NCBI RefSeq assembly: GCF_001937065.1
Contig: NZ_MOWR01000003.1
Span: forward strand, 124,001-188,000
Direction: 5' to 3'
DNA from: Streptococcus sp. 'caviae'
GTDB taxonomy: Bacteria; Bacillota; Bacilli; Lactobacillales; Streptococcaceae
Length of the DNA: 64,000 nucleotides
Below the pieces are notes generated by a model. The model did no database searches, was not told the DNA's origin, and was given only the letters and a program-made list of their open reading frames with translations. This document shows positions 29,716-38,281 of this stretch, in pieces. The translations under genes and the position numbers were made by a program. Each line of letters opens with the position of its first letter. Within the stretch, counting starts at the first letter, position 1.

Positions 29716-31566
29716 ATGCAAAAATGGTTATCACGTTATCGAAATTGGCTGACAGTCATCACTGGTGTTCTTATTATACTTTCTTTTTCAGTTAAATGGT
29801 TTTCAAGTAGTGAGCAGGGTTCAGCTTATCTATTGTTTGCAGCTTCATTAGTTGGTGGTTTTCCAATTTTAGTTCAAGCATGTCAAGCTCTTAGAGTTAA
29901 GGTCATTAGCATCGATCTTTTGGTGACCCTTGCTATTTTAGGGGCATTTGTTATTAAAGAGTTTGAAGAATCGGCTATTGTGGCTTTTCTTTTCTTATTT
30001 GGTGCATATTTAGAACAAAGGACATTAGTCAAGACACGTTCTGCGATTAAAAATCTCGTGGAGATGGTGCCAGAGACTACTTTTCGTAAACTACACAATG
30101 GTGACTTTGAAGAGGTGTCAGTTGAAGAAGTTAATGAAGAAGATGTTCTTTTAGTAAAAACGGGTGGAAAGATCCCAGTTGACGGTGAAGTGATATTTGG
30201 CTCTGGTGCTGCAAATGAAGCAAGTATTACGGGCGAATCTATTCCAGTCTCTAAAGGTTTAAGAGATAAAGTTTTTGCTGGTACCATTCTCGAAAATGGC
30301 ACTATACAAATACGTACTGAGAAGATTGGGGAAGATACAACTTTTGGGAAAATTATTGAATTAGTAGAAGAAGCACAGGACAGCAAGTCAAAAGCTGAGA
30401 GATTTATTGACCAATTTTCAAAATACTATACTCCTTCAGTTTTAGTGTTAGCGATTATTGTTTGGCTTATTAGCCGCAATATTGAGTTAGCCGTTACTAT
30501 TTTGGTTCTTGGATGTCCTGGTGCACTGGTCATTGGCGTACCAGTTTCAAATGTGTCAGGGATTGGAAATGGCGCACGACATGGTATTTTATTTAAGGGT
30601 AGTGATGTCATTACAAACTTTAGTAAAGTTGATACAATGTTATTTGATAAAACAGGAACATTAACTTATGGTAACCCTCAGGTTGCACAGACAATCTATT
30701 ATAGCAGTGATAGGAGTCTTGCTGAGAGCTTACTGGCTAGTGTTGAGAGAGAATCAGATCATCCGCTCGCGAAAGCAATTGTGAACCATTACTCAGGTTC
30801 TGTAGTAGAGGTTATTGACTCAACAGAGGTCGTTCAAGGTGGGGGAGTTGTTGCTCGTATTCAAAATCACCAAGTTCTCGTTGGGAACTCTTATTTGATG
30901 AATCAATATAATATTCCTTTCACTAACCGGATGAAGAGCGACATAGCAGGGATGGAAGCAGAAGGGAATTCAATTGTCCTAACTGCTATTGATGGACAAA
31001 TAGCTCTTGTTGTAGGGATTCGCGACCAGATTAGACAAGGAGTCAAGGAGGATTTAGAGACGCTTAAGAATATGGGAGTAAAAAATCTCATTCTATTATC
31101 TGGAGATAATCAAGGCACAGTTGATTTAGTTACTAATCAGTTAGGCTTAACCGAGGCTTATGGTCATCTACTACCAGAAGACAAGGCAGAATTTGTGAGA
31201 AAACGTCAGGCAAGTGGAGAAATAGTAGCATTTGTCGGAGATGGTATTAATGATAGCCCATCATTGGCCTTAGCAGATATTGGAATTGCCATGGGAAACG
31301 GTACAGATGTTGCCATTGAAACTTCAAATGTTGTTTTGATGAATTCGGATTTTCACAGAATCCCTCATGCGATTGGATTGGCTAAAGCCACACGACGTAA
31401 TATGATTGAAAATATCTTCATTGCATTGCTAGTCGTAGTAGTTCTTCTTATCAGCGTTCTCTCAAGTTCGTGGATGAATATGGCAATTGGCATGTTTGTT
31501 CATGAAGGTAGCATTCTCGTAGTTATTCTGAATGCTATGAGGCTTTTAAAATATAAAAGAAAATAG
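29716..31566 (+). CDS. P1B-type heavy-metal ATPase with CPG motif
   Basis: The 616-residue pump has the actuator TGES (172-175), the membrane motif Cys267-Pro268-Gly269, the phosphorylation site DKTGT (Asp311), the HP motif (His349-Pro350) and GDGINDSPSLA. It has no N-terminal metal-binding domain; a separate 76-residue CxxC protein follows. Most copper and zinc pumps have CPC, so the second metal-ligand Cys is missing and the metal cannot be assigned with confidence. Co-regulation with ribonucleotide reductase suggests iron, manganese or zinc handling. AGGAGG precedes ATG 29716. Confidence 0.85.
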   Translation: MQKWLSRYRNWLTVITGVLIILSFSVKWFSSSEQGSAYLLFAASLVGGFPILVQACQALRVKVISIDLLVTLAILGAFVIKEFEESAIVAFLFLFGAYLEQRTLVKTRSAIKNLVEMVPETTFRKLHNGDFEEVSVEEVNEEDVLLVKTGGKIPVDGEVIFGSGAANEASITGESIPVSKGLRDKVFAGTILENGTIQIRTEKIGEDTTFGKIIELVEEAQDSKSKAERFIDQFSKYYTPSVLVLAIIVWLISRNIELAVTILVLGCPGALVIGVPVSNVSGIGNGARHGILFKGSDVITNFSKVDTMLFDKTGTLTYGNPQVAQTIYYSSDRSLAESLLASVERESDHPLAKAIVNHYSGSVVEVIDSTEVVQGGGVVARIQNHQVLVGNSYLMNQYNIPFTNRMKSDIAGMEAEGNSIVLTAIDGQIALVVGIRDQIRQGVKEDLETLKNMGVKNLILLSGDNQGTVDLVTNQLGLTEAYGHLLPEDKAEFVRKRQASGEIVAFVGDGINDSPSLALADIGIAMGNGTDVAIETSNVVLMNSDFHRIPHAIGLAKATRRNMIENIFIALLVVVVLLISVLSSSWMNMAIGMFVHEGSILVVILNAMRLLKYKRK

Positions 31567-31572
31567 AGATTC

Positions 31573-31614
31573 TTGATAGAAATCAATTTTTTATTCTAAA
31601 TATCGTACTATACT
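31573..31614 (+). promoter_or_regulatory. Fnr-like box and -10 of the CxxC protein gene
   Basis: TTGATAGAAATCAA (31573-31586) is a perfect Fnr-type palindrome. TATACT lies at 31609-31614. The centre-to-start distance is 41.5, identical to the ATPase promoter. Confidence 0.75.
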
Positions 31615-31645
31615 AAAGATATAATAAGGAAAGGAAGTAAAGATG

Positions 31646-31873
31646 ATGAAAAAAGCTATACTACAGCTTGAAACACTGGCTTGTCCAACATGTATGCAAA
31701 AAATTGAGGGAGCCATTAAAAGTGTAACAGGTGTCGATAAGGAAAGTGTCAAAGTTCTATTCAATGCCAGTAAGGCAAAAGTAAATTTTGACGCTAGTAT
31801 GACAAATATTAATGAAATTGTGAAGGCAGTGCAAGCAATTGGCTATGATGTCCTAAAAGCATCAGAAAAATAA
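31646..31873 (+). CDS. Heavy-metal-associated (HMA) domain protein
   Basis: A 75-residue (or 76, from ATG 31643) ferredoxin-fold metal-binding protein with ETLACPTCMQKIEG near the N-terminus; the two cysteines of CPTC are the expected metal ligands. Copper chaperones such as CopZ have MxCxxC with the same spacing. It probably hands metal to, or senses metal for, the ATPase upstream, which lacks its own HMA domain. It has its own Fnr-like promoter and heads the group of small genes that follows. Confidence 0.8.
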   Translation: MKKAILQLETLACPTCMQKIEGAIKSVTGVDKESVKVLFNASKAKVNFDASMTNINEIVKAVQAIGYDVLKASEK

Positions 31874-31888
31874 TAGGAGAAAGTTACA

Positions 31889-32167
31889 ATGTTAAAACAA
31901 TTTTTTGAAGCAAACGATGAGATGCTTGATCTATATACAAATGCTATTACAAAAGCTCATGGGAAAAATCATCCAGAAGTCTTTGATGTTCGCAAAGTTT
32001 ATGAAACAATTCAACATAAAATTAGGGATAATAATTTGGACCTATCAAATGAATTTTCAGAACTAAGAGCTCTTACAAAAGATTATACAATTCCAGATGA
32101 TGCTTGTGAGACATTTACTAAAACTTATCAGCTATTAAAACAATTTGATGAATTATCTCAAGAATAG
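31889..32167 (+). CDS. Small helical hypothetical protein
   Basis: A 92-residue, highly charged, probably all-helical protein, not recognised. It has no cysteine-rich motif or signal; the single Cys is at about position 71. AHGKNHPEVFDVRKVYE contains two histidines and a glutamate that could bind metal, but this is speculative. It lies 15 bases after the HMA gene and 27 before the Fnr-like gene, so it belongs to that operon. AGGAGAAAG precedes its ATG. Confidence 0.65.
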   Translation: MLKQFFEANDEMLDLYTNAITKAHGKNHPEVFDVRKVYETIQHKIRDNNLDLSNEFSELRALTKDYTIPDDACETFTKTYQLLKQFDELSQE

Positions 32168-32194
32168 GTTTTATCAATTAGAAAGAGGCTATCC

Positions 32195-32848
32195 ATGGTT
32201 CAACACATTTGTGTGACACTTGTACCATTATTTAATTATCTGTCAGAAGATGAACAGATTAAAATTAATAGATTGGCACAACACAAACAATTTAAAAAAA
32301 ATGAAATTGTTTTTAGACCAGGAGATGAAAATCTAGACATCGTGGCCCTCGGAAGTATGAAAGTATTCCAACTGTCTACAAATGGTGATGAACAGCTTTT
32401 ACGGGTCGTTGAACCAGGTGGCTATGAGGGTGAGAATCAGTTGTTCGGTATTAAAAATGAATCTCTTTTTGGTGAAACTCTTGAAACAACTGAAATTTGT
32501 AGATTAAGTAAACAAGCTTTTGATCAAGTAATGCTTAGGAATCCACAAATAGCTCTTAAATTATTTGAATTAAGTGCGCAAAAGATGATTCAAGTAGAGA
32601 AGCAGGCCCATATTTTATCTATGGAGCGTGTTGAGGAACGTTTAGCGAACTACCTCTTGGATCTGTCAAAAGTAGCGAACGATTATCGGTTCAGTTTACC
32701 TATGAAGATGATTGATATCGCGCGATATATAGGGACTACCCCTGAAACTCTTTCTAGAAAATTTAGATTTCTTGAGGATAATAGATTGATAAAACGTTCA
32801 GGTAGAAGAATAATTATTCTTAACGGAGATGGCTTAATTGATTTATGA
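32195..32848 (+). CDS. Fnr/Crp-family regulator (Flp-like), copy 1
   Basis: The 217-residue protein has a cyclic-nucleotide-type beta barrel (about 15-120), a long dimerisation helix and a C-terminal winged helix with the recognition element TTPETLSRKFRFLE. The N-terminus reads HICVTLVPLFN; Cys6 is conserved in gram-positive Fnr-like proteins, but the four-cysteine cluster of E. coli FNR is absent, so an oxygen-labile [4Fe-4S] cluster of that type is unlikely. It probably reads the TTGAT-N4-ATCAA boxes of the island. Fnr-like proteins of Lactococcus were linked to zinc and oxidative stress. Confidence 0.87.
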   Translation: MVQHICVTLVPLFNYLSEDEQIKINRLAQHKQFKKNEIVFRPGDENLDIVALGSMKVFQLSTNGDEQLLRVVEPGGYEGENQLFGIKNESLFGETLETTEICRLSKQAFDQVMLRNPQIALKLFELSAQKMIQVEKQAHILSMERVEERLANYLLDLSKVANDYRFSLPMKMIDIARYIGTTPETLSRKFRFLEDNRLIKRSGRRIIILNGDGLIDL

Positions 32849-32856
32849 GGTGAAAA

Positions 32857-33485
32857 ATGTCGTTTGACAAATTAAAGGAATATCTACCCTATCGAGGAGA
32901 AAAATATATTAAGCCGGAAAAGGCTGGTAATTATCGCCAGTATATGATGGATTTAAGGGACCTAGCTCGACAGGCCCGGGATGAATTCAGTTTAATCAGT
33001 AAATCTTTTGAAGACAGGGTAAAGCCATTTAAAGCAGAGCGTGTTAGTCAATGGATGAATCAATCTCAGCTATGTCGTCCACATTTTTGGTGTTACTTCC
33101 GATTGCCTTCCGATGATTTGGATGATTCAGCATTGGCTATTCGTCTTTATGGGGAATCTGATAATTTTAGAATTTCCGTTGAGGTTAGTTTTGTAGAAAG
33201 AAGGAGGTCTGAAAACAGTTTAGAGAAACAAAATAAAGTTTTGAATCTTCTTCCTTTTGGAGCCATGTATTATTTTGTACAAAAAATGGTATAAGTCTCA
33301 AAATGGATGCAACAGAAGAAAATCGAAAGAGTTTACTAAAACAGGTCAAATCAGGTGAGGTTCGTAAGGTCTTGGTTAAACAGGATATTCCAATTGAGAC
33401 TGACCACTCATTAGAACGGTTAATTGATGATCTATTAAAAAGTTTTGATGAATTACTGCCATTTTATAAGGAAACAAAGAAATAA
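32857..33485 (+). pseudogene. Unrecognised protein gene split by a frameshift
   Basis: Two frames read as one about 209-residue protein. 32857-33294 gives 145 residues ending LPFGAMYYFVQKMV. 33303-33485 gives MDATEENRKSLLKQ to the end. A shift of -1 in the six-A run at 33281-33286 would join them as FVQKNGISLKMDATEEN. The protein is soluble, basic at the start, and has QSQLCRPHFWCYFRLPSDD in the middle. Its function is unknown. The A run could reflect a real mutation, phase variation or a sequencing error. Confidence 0.6.
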
Positions 33486-33524
33486 ACTAAAGGATAGGTA
33501 GAAGTAACACCTATCCTTTAGTTT
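33484..33524. terminator. Bidirectional terminator between the two fnr-linked units
   Basis: Perfect 16-bp stem AAACTAAAGGATAGGT (33484-33499) / ACCTATCCTTTAGTTT (33509-33524). Confidence 0.88.
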
Positions 33525-33531
33525 ATAAAAA

Positions 33532-34203
33532 TTATAGAAAGTCAAATTTATCCCAAAAAGAACGAAATAGTATAATTTTCTTTCCATTTCTATTTATTAA
33601 TCCTTCTTCTTGAAAAGCTCTTAATTTACGGGATATAGTTTCAGGACTGGTAGCTAGATAGCTGGCTAGTTCTTTCAGTGAGACTGGTATCGTAATGGTC
33701 TCTTCAGTCATTACCTCTGAAGGGAGAGAGAGCTGACTGAAGTAGGTAGCTAAACGATCCTCTATTGAATCAATTGCCAGTAGTTGCAGTTGCTTCTCAA
33801 TCTCTAAAGATTTGTAGGCATTTAATTGAAGTAGTTTGCAGCTTAATTGTGGGTAAAGATAGATTAACTTATTGAAATCTGACTTATATAGGATACATAC
33901 TTTTGTTTCTTTAATGGCCTCTCCATAAAGAGAATCATTTGAGAGACCAAAGAGATAATTCTCTCCGTCATATTCTCCCTCATTAACAATACGAATAAGC
34001 TGTTCCTTACCAGTTTTACTCAGTTTATAGATTCTCATAGCACCAGCTGAAATAATCGATAGCTGCTCTGGATCATCGGGAGAAAAAATAATTTCTCCCT
34101 TTTTAAAGGTTTTATGATATAGCAATTCTTGAACCTTACTCTGTTCATCGCAAGCAAGATTATTAAAAAGAGGAACCCGATGAACGCAGCCAATTTTTGT
34201 CAT
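33532..34203 (-). CDS. Fnr/Crp-family regulator (Flp-like), copy 2
   Basis: The 223-residue protein has the same plan as copy 1: IGCVHRVPLFNNL at the N-terminus with Cys6, a beta barrel, a dimerisation helix and a helix-turn-helix with TSPETISRKLRAFQEE. The recognition helix (PETxSRK) is almost the same as in copy 1, so both may read similar sites. It is divergent from the nrdI fusion, and the shared region holds a TTGAC-type palindrome. Like copy 1 it lacks the [4Fe-4S] cysteine set. Confidence 0.87.
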   Translation of the reverse strand: MTKIGCVHRVPLFNNLACDEQSKVQELLYHKTFKKGEIIFSPDDPEQLSIISAGAMRIYKLSKTGKEQLIRIVNEGEYDGENYLFGLSNDSLYGEAIKETKVCILYKSDFNKLIYLYPQLSCKLLQLNAYKSLEIEKQLQLLAIDSIEDRLATYFSQLSLPSEVMTEETITIPVSLKELASYLATSPETISRKLRAFQEEGLINRNGKKIILFRSFWDKFDFL

Positions 34204-34244
34204 ATTTTTATTCTCCCTTGCATTCTTTTATATTTCCTAAAAAA

Positions 34245-34286
34245 TTGACCATGGTCAATTTTTTTTAATTAGGGAAGATATATAAT
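34245..34286 (+). promoter_or_regulatory. Fnr-like palindrome and -10 of the nrd operon
   Basis: TTGACCATGGTCAA (34245-34258) is a perfect 14-base palindrome, a TTGAC variant of the island's TTGAT boxes. TATAAT lies at 34281-34286. The palindrome centre (34251.5) is again 41.5 bases upstream of the predicted start. On the other strand it is about 45 bases from the start codon of Fnr-like copy 2 and could repress it. Confidence 0.7.
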
Positions 34287-34360
34287 TAAATCACTATATG
34301 TAGTGTCTGTTTTTATCATCAAATACAGTATATAGGAATTATATATATTAGGAGGGAAAA

Positions 34361-35128
34361 ATGCAAGTGATTAGAATATACTATATCAGTCTTAGCGGGA
34401 ATACGACTAATTTTCTTGAAAGATTAGATCATTATCTCCAGAAGGAACTTCAAGAGAAATTGGATTATGTTAATGTCAAGGATTTAGTAAAAAATAATGA
34501 ATCATTGGAATTTGAAGTCAAAGAACCTTACTTTGCTTTTCTACCAGCCTACCTTGAAGGAGGGAATGGTGTTACTACTGGTAATATCGAAATATTAACA
34601 ACACCCCTCCGTAGGCTTATTGCATATAAAAAAAATAGTAAATATTGTATGGGCATCATCGGAAGTGGTAATCGAAATTTTAATAAACAATTCTGCCTGA
34701 CAGCTCACCAGTATTCTGAGGAATTTGGATTTCCAGTATTAGATGAATTTGAATTACGAGGAACTGAAGAAGATGTTATTCGCATTTCAAATCGATTGAA
34801 TACTAGGTTAATAGAGTGGAGATACAGTTCAGAGCTTGTATCATATAGGCACTTACCTAATATGACATCACATCATATGCCTCATCCCTTGCGGCACAGT
34901 CATCATATTAAAGATGGGACTTGGGAAAAGATAACTATTTGGTCCGGGAAGATAAAGATTTTCGAATTGAGAGAGAATGGAGATGTTCTCAGAGAGTGTA
35001 CTTATGACACTAGCAATCAACCACCATTTATTGAACCCCAAACATGGTATAAACTCTCTCCGTTAACGGAAGACCTAGTATTTTCCATTGATCTCTTTTG
35101 TAAAAAATCCGATTTTTTACATCAATAA
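34361..35128 (+). CDS. nrdI: NrdI flavodoxin with a C-terminal DUF1971-like domain
   Basis: Residues 1-155 match NrdI, the flavodoxin that supplies superoxide to load the Mn cofactor of NrdF: SLSGNTTNF phosphate loop, AYLEGGNG, GIIGSGNRNFNKQFC. Residues 183-247 match the small cupin-like DUF1971/TehB N-terminal domain: KDGTWEKITIWSGKIKIFEL and PPFIEPQTWYKLSPLTEDL. The linker at 171-182 has six histidines in twelve residues. Ordinary NrdI is about 130-165 residues, so this is a fusion. It heads the island nrd operon and has its own Fnr-type promoter. Confidence 0.82.
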   Translation: MQVIRIYYISLSGNTTNFLERLDHYLQKELQEKLDYVNVKDLVKNNESLEFEVKEPYFAFLPAYLEGGNGVTTGNIEILTTPLRRLIAYKKNSKYCMGIIGSGNRNFNKQFCLTAHQYSEEFGFPVLDEFELRGTEEDVIRISNRLNTRLIEWRYSSELVSYRHLPNMTSHHMPHPLRHSHHIKDGTWEKITIWSGKIKIFELRENGDVLRECTYDTSNQPPFIEPQTWYKLSPLTEDLVFSIDLFCKKSDFLHQ

Positions 35129-35161
35129 AGGTAAAAATATAAAAATAGAAAGAAGACTAGA

Positions 35162-37318
35162 ATGACAAAAGATTATTTTATTCTGAATAATATGTTAAAT
35201 GTACCGGTAGAGGGACAGATTCCACTTCATTATGACAGGGAGGCGTTAGAAGAATATTTAAATACAGAAATTAGGGATAACTTGAAAACCTTTGATAGTA
35301 TCGATGAGAAATTGGATTATTTAATTAGTCACGATTATATTGATGAAAGTGTTTTGAGTATTTATGGTAAAGATAATAGGATCTTTATCAAGGAGCTATT
35401 TAAGTTCGCCTATAACTATGGTTTTAAATTTAAAAGCTTTATGGCTGCCTATAAATTTTATAATCAGTATGCAATGAAAACAAATGATTCAAAATATTAT
35501 TTAGAAAACTTTGAGGATCGTGCTGTATTTAATGCTTTGTATCTTGCGAATGGGGATAGGAATCTTGCTCATAAGATACTAGAAGAACTTATTTCCCAAA
35601 GATATCAACCTGCAACACCAACATTTCTAAACGCAGGTAAGAAGAGGCGGGGAGAAATGGTTTCATGTTTTCTTATTGATATTGAAGATTCTATGCTATC
35701 GATTGGTCGGAATATTAATTCAGCTTTACAGCTTTCTAGAATAGGTGGAGGCGTAGGGGTTAATCTATCCAATCTACGTGCAACAGGATCCCCTATAAAA
35801 GAAATTGAGAATGCTTCTTCGGGTGTGCTGCCTGTTATGAAATTACTGGAAGATTCATTTTCCTATAGTAATCAACTAGGACAACGAAATGGTGCAGGAG
35901 TAGTGTATCTTAATGTTTTTCACCAAGATATTCTGGAATTTTTATCTACTAAAAAAGAAAATGCAGATGAGAAGATTCGAGTTAAAACATTATCACTAGG
36001 GTTAGTAGTACCCGATAAATATTATGAATTGCTTAAAACAAATGAACCCATGTATCTTTTTAATCCATATCACGTTGAGCGAGTTTATGGTCTCCCGTTT
36101 TCTTATGTTGATCTGACGAAAGAGTACGATACTATGGTGGCTAATAATGAAATAGAAAAGACTGTAATTAATGCTCGTGAATTAGAACAGGAAATTTCAC
36201 GTTTACAACAAGAATCTGGTTATCCATACATTTTAAATATTGATACAGCTAATCGAACTAATCCTGTAAAAGGAAAAATTATTATGAGTAATCTTTGCTC
36301 AGAAATCCTTCAACCACAAGAACCGTCTATATTAAATCCAGATTTAAGTTATAAAAAGGTGGGGACCGATATTTCTTGCAACCTTGGTTCAATGAATATG
36401 GTAAATCTTATGGAAGCTAAAGATTTTGGAAAGTCTATAGAATATGCGATTCGGGCGCTCACCACTGTTACTGATCGGGGTGCGATCAGTGAAGTTCCAA
36501 CTGTGGCTAATGGAAATTCGCTCTACCATACAATTGGGCTTGGTGCAATGGGACTTCATACAGTTCTAGCTCTTAATGGTATTGACTATGAATCTGATGA
36601 AGCCTTAGAATTTGTAGATGCTTTCTTTCTGGCTATGAACTATTACTCTTTAAAGGCCAGTCACCAGATTGCAGTGGAAAAGAACGAAACTTTTCATGAT
36701 TTTGAATACTCTCGCTATGCTGATGGAACCTATTTTAATTATTATCTAGTGAAGGAATTTCATTTTACATCTGAAAAAGTGGCAAAGATATTTGAAAATA
36801 TCTCATTACCGACAATTGAAGATTGGCAGTTATTAAAAGAAGGTGTCATGAAAGATGGTCTCTACCATCGAAATAGACTAGCTATTGCTCCTAATGGCTC
36901 TATTTCTTATATCAATGAGACTAGTGCATCTCTTCATCCAATTACTCAATTGATTGAAAATCGTCAAGAGAAAAAAGTTGGTTCAATCTTCCATCCTGCT
37001 CCATACTTGTCAAATAAAACACTTAGATATTATAAAACAGTTTACAACATGGATCAACGAAAAATTATTGATATCTACGCTAAAGCTCAGCGACATATTG
37101 ATCAAGGAATGAGCTTGACACTCTTCATGCGTTCTGTATTACCTGAAGGTATCTATGAATGGAAGAAACAAGGAAGTTCAAAATTAACAACTCGAGACTT
37201 AAATCGTCTTCGTAATTATGCTTGGACAAAAGGAATTAAGTCACTCTACTATGTTCGGACATATACGGAAGATGACGAATTCAACAGTGTAAATAATTGT
37301 GAATCTTGCATGATTTAA
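35162..37318 (+). CDS. nrdE: Class Ib ribonucleotide reductase, alpha subunit
   Basis: It reduces NDPs to dNDPs. The 718-residue protein has the redox pair Cys169 (GEMVSCFLID) and Cys406 (DISCNLGSMN), the catalytic Asn377-Cys379-Glu381 (SNLCSEI), and the C-terminal reducing pair Cys713/Cys716 (NNCESCMI) that accepts electrons from NrdH or a thioredoxin-like protein. No ATP-cone is seen at the N-terminus, as usual for NrdE. It lies 33 bases after the nrdI fusion and nine bases before the nrdF-like gene. Confidence 0.95.
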   Translation: MTKDYFILNNMLNVPVEGQIPLHYDREALEEYLNTEIRDNLKTFDSIDEKLDYLISHDYIDESVLSIYGKDNRIFIKELFKFAYNYGFKFKSFMAAYKFYNQYAMKTNDSKYYLENFEDRAVFNALYLANGDRNLAHKILEELISQRYQPATPTFLNAGKKRRGEMVSCFLIDIEDSMLSIGRNINSALQLSRIGGGVGVNLSNLRATGSPIKEIENASSGVLPVMKLLEDSFSYSNQLGQRNGAGVVYLNVFHQDILEFLSTKKENADEKIRVKTLSLGLVVPDKYYELLKTNEPMYLFNPYHVERVYGLPFSYVDLTKEYDTMVANNEIEKTVINARELEQEISRLQQESGYPYILNIDTANRTNPVKGKIIMSNLCSEILQPQEPSILNPDLSYKKVGTDISCNLGSMNMVNLMEAKDFGKSIEYAIRALTTVTDRGAISEVPTVANGNSLYHTIGLGAMGLHTVLALNGIDYESDEALEFVDAFFLAMNYYSLKASHQIAVEKNETFHDFEYSRYADGTYFNYYLVKEFHFTSEKVAKIFENISLPTIEDWQLLKEGVMKDGLYHRNRLAIAPNGSISYINETSASLHPITQLIENRQEKKVGSIFHPAPYLSNKTLRYYKTVYNMDQRKIIDIYAKAQRHIDQGMSLTLFMRSVLPEGIYEWKKQGSSKLTTRDLNRLRNYAWTKGIKSLYYVRTYTEDDEFNSVNNCESCMI

Positions 37319-37327
37319 GGAGGTACC

Positions 37328-38281
37328 ATGTCAAAAAACTATTTATATTATAGGGCCATTAACTGGAATGTTGTCGAGGATGAATTTGACAATGCAGTAT
37401 GGGAAAGAGCTACATCACTGTTTTGGTTAGATACCAGGATTCCAATTGAAAATGATTTTACGAATTGGATAAAGCTTAATTTTGAGGAACAAAGACAGTT
37501 AAGGCGTTTACTGATACTTTTAACGAATCTGTCTACCAATCAGTCCATAGAGGTAGGTGAAATTGTTCGAAATGGTAAGTGTTCGCAACAAGAAGTTGCT
37601 ATTTTAAATAATATTCAATTTATCGAGATGGTCAATACCAAAGCCTATAATCGAATATTGCTCACCTTTGATAAAGAAATTAATCTTGAAAAGTCATTTG
37701 AGTGGGTCGATAATGACTCACGTGTACTGGAATATTTAAATGATATTAATACCGTTTATAGAGAATCGAGTCTAGTTAAAAAAAGGTTCATAGCGTTATG
37801 TGTAGAAGGTCTTCTGAACTATGCTTATTTTTCGTACCTTTTTGAGTTATGGATTAATAAAGAATTTAATAACCTCGGAACTATGTTGGAAATGATTATC
37901 CGTAATGAGTCCTTACATTGCTTTTATTTTAGTCATAAGGTAAAGCTTCTACTAAAAGAATCAGACCCGCAAGAGGTTGAGCGCTTCAAAGCATGGAGTT
38001 ATGAAACTGTCAATCACTTTGTAAAGTTGGGGCTTAATATAATTGGTGACTTCTATTATTTGAAGGAGAGTAAAAAAATAGCTAAAAACTTAATATTGCA
38101 GGAAGCTAATAATATTCTTATGGGGATTGGGTTGAAAGAGCAATTTAGTTTTAATGCTGAAGTGTTGAAAGGAATAAATTATCGGTTAAATAACTTACGC
38201 AGGCATAATCTATCTATCTCTAGTAATAAATCAGCTTCAACTGATGAAGAGATTATGGAAGAATCGGATTACGCGTTCTAG
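37328..38281 (+). CDS. NrdF-like subunit with incomplete metal site (beta-prime candidate)
   Basis: A 317-residue ferritin-like R2 homolog. Aligned by motif to NrdF, it keeps Glu100, Glu160, Glu194, His197 and the radical Tyr107, but the first ligand Asp is Ser69 (LTNLSTNQS for LALLDTLQS) and the first ligand His is Asn103 (IEMVNTKAY for MESIHAKTY). The tail (SDYAF) still resembles the NrdE-binding end. It cannot form the normal dinuclear site, and its pattern differs from metal-free class Ie proteins, which lose glutamates. AAGGAGG precedes the ATG, in operon with nrdE. Confidence 0.82.
   Translation: MSKNYLYYRAINWNVVEDEFDNAVWERATSLFWLDTRIPIENDFTNWIKLNFEEQRQLRRLLILLTNLSTNQSIEVGEIVRNGKCSQQEVAILNNIQFIEMVNTKAYNRILLTFDKEINLEKSFEWVDNDSRVLEYLNDINTVYRESSLVKKRFIALCVEGLLNYAYFSYLFELWINKEFNNLGTMLEMIIRNESLHCFYFSHKVKLLLKESDPQEVERFKAWSYETVNHFVKLGLNIIGDFYYLKESKKIAKNLILQEANNILMGIGLKEQFSFNAEVLKGINYRLNNLRRHNLSISSNKSASTDEEIMEESDYAF

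Noticed and set aside
37328..38281. Class Ie metal-free NrdF
   Set aside because: Class Ie proteins lose ligand glutamates; here the glutamates are kept and an Asp and a His are changed instead.
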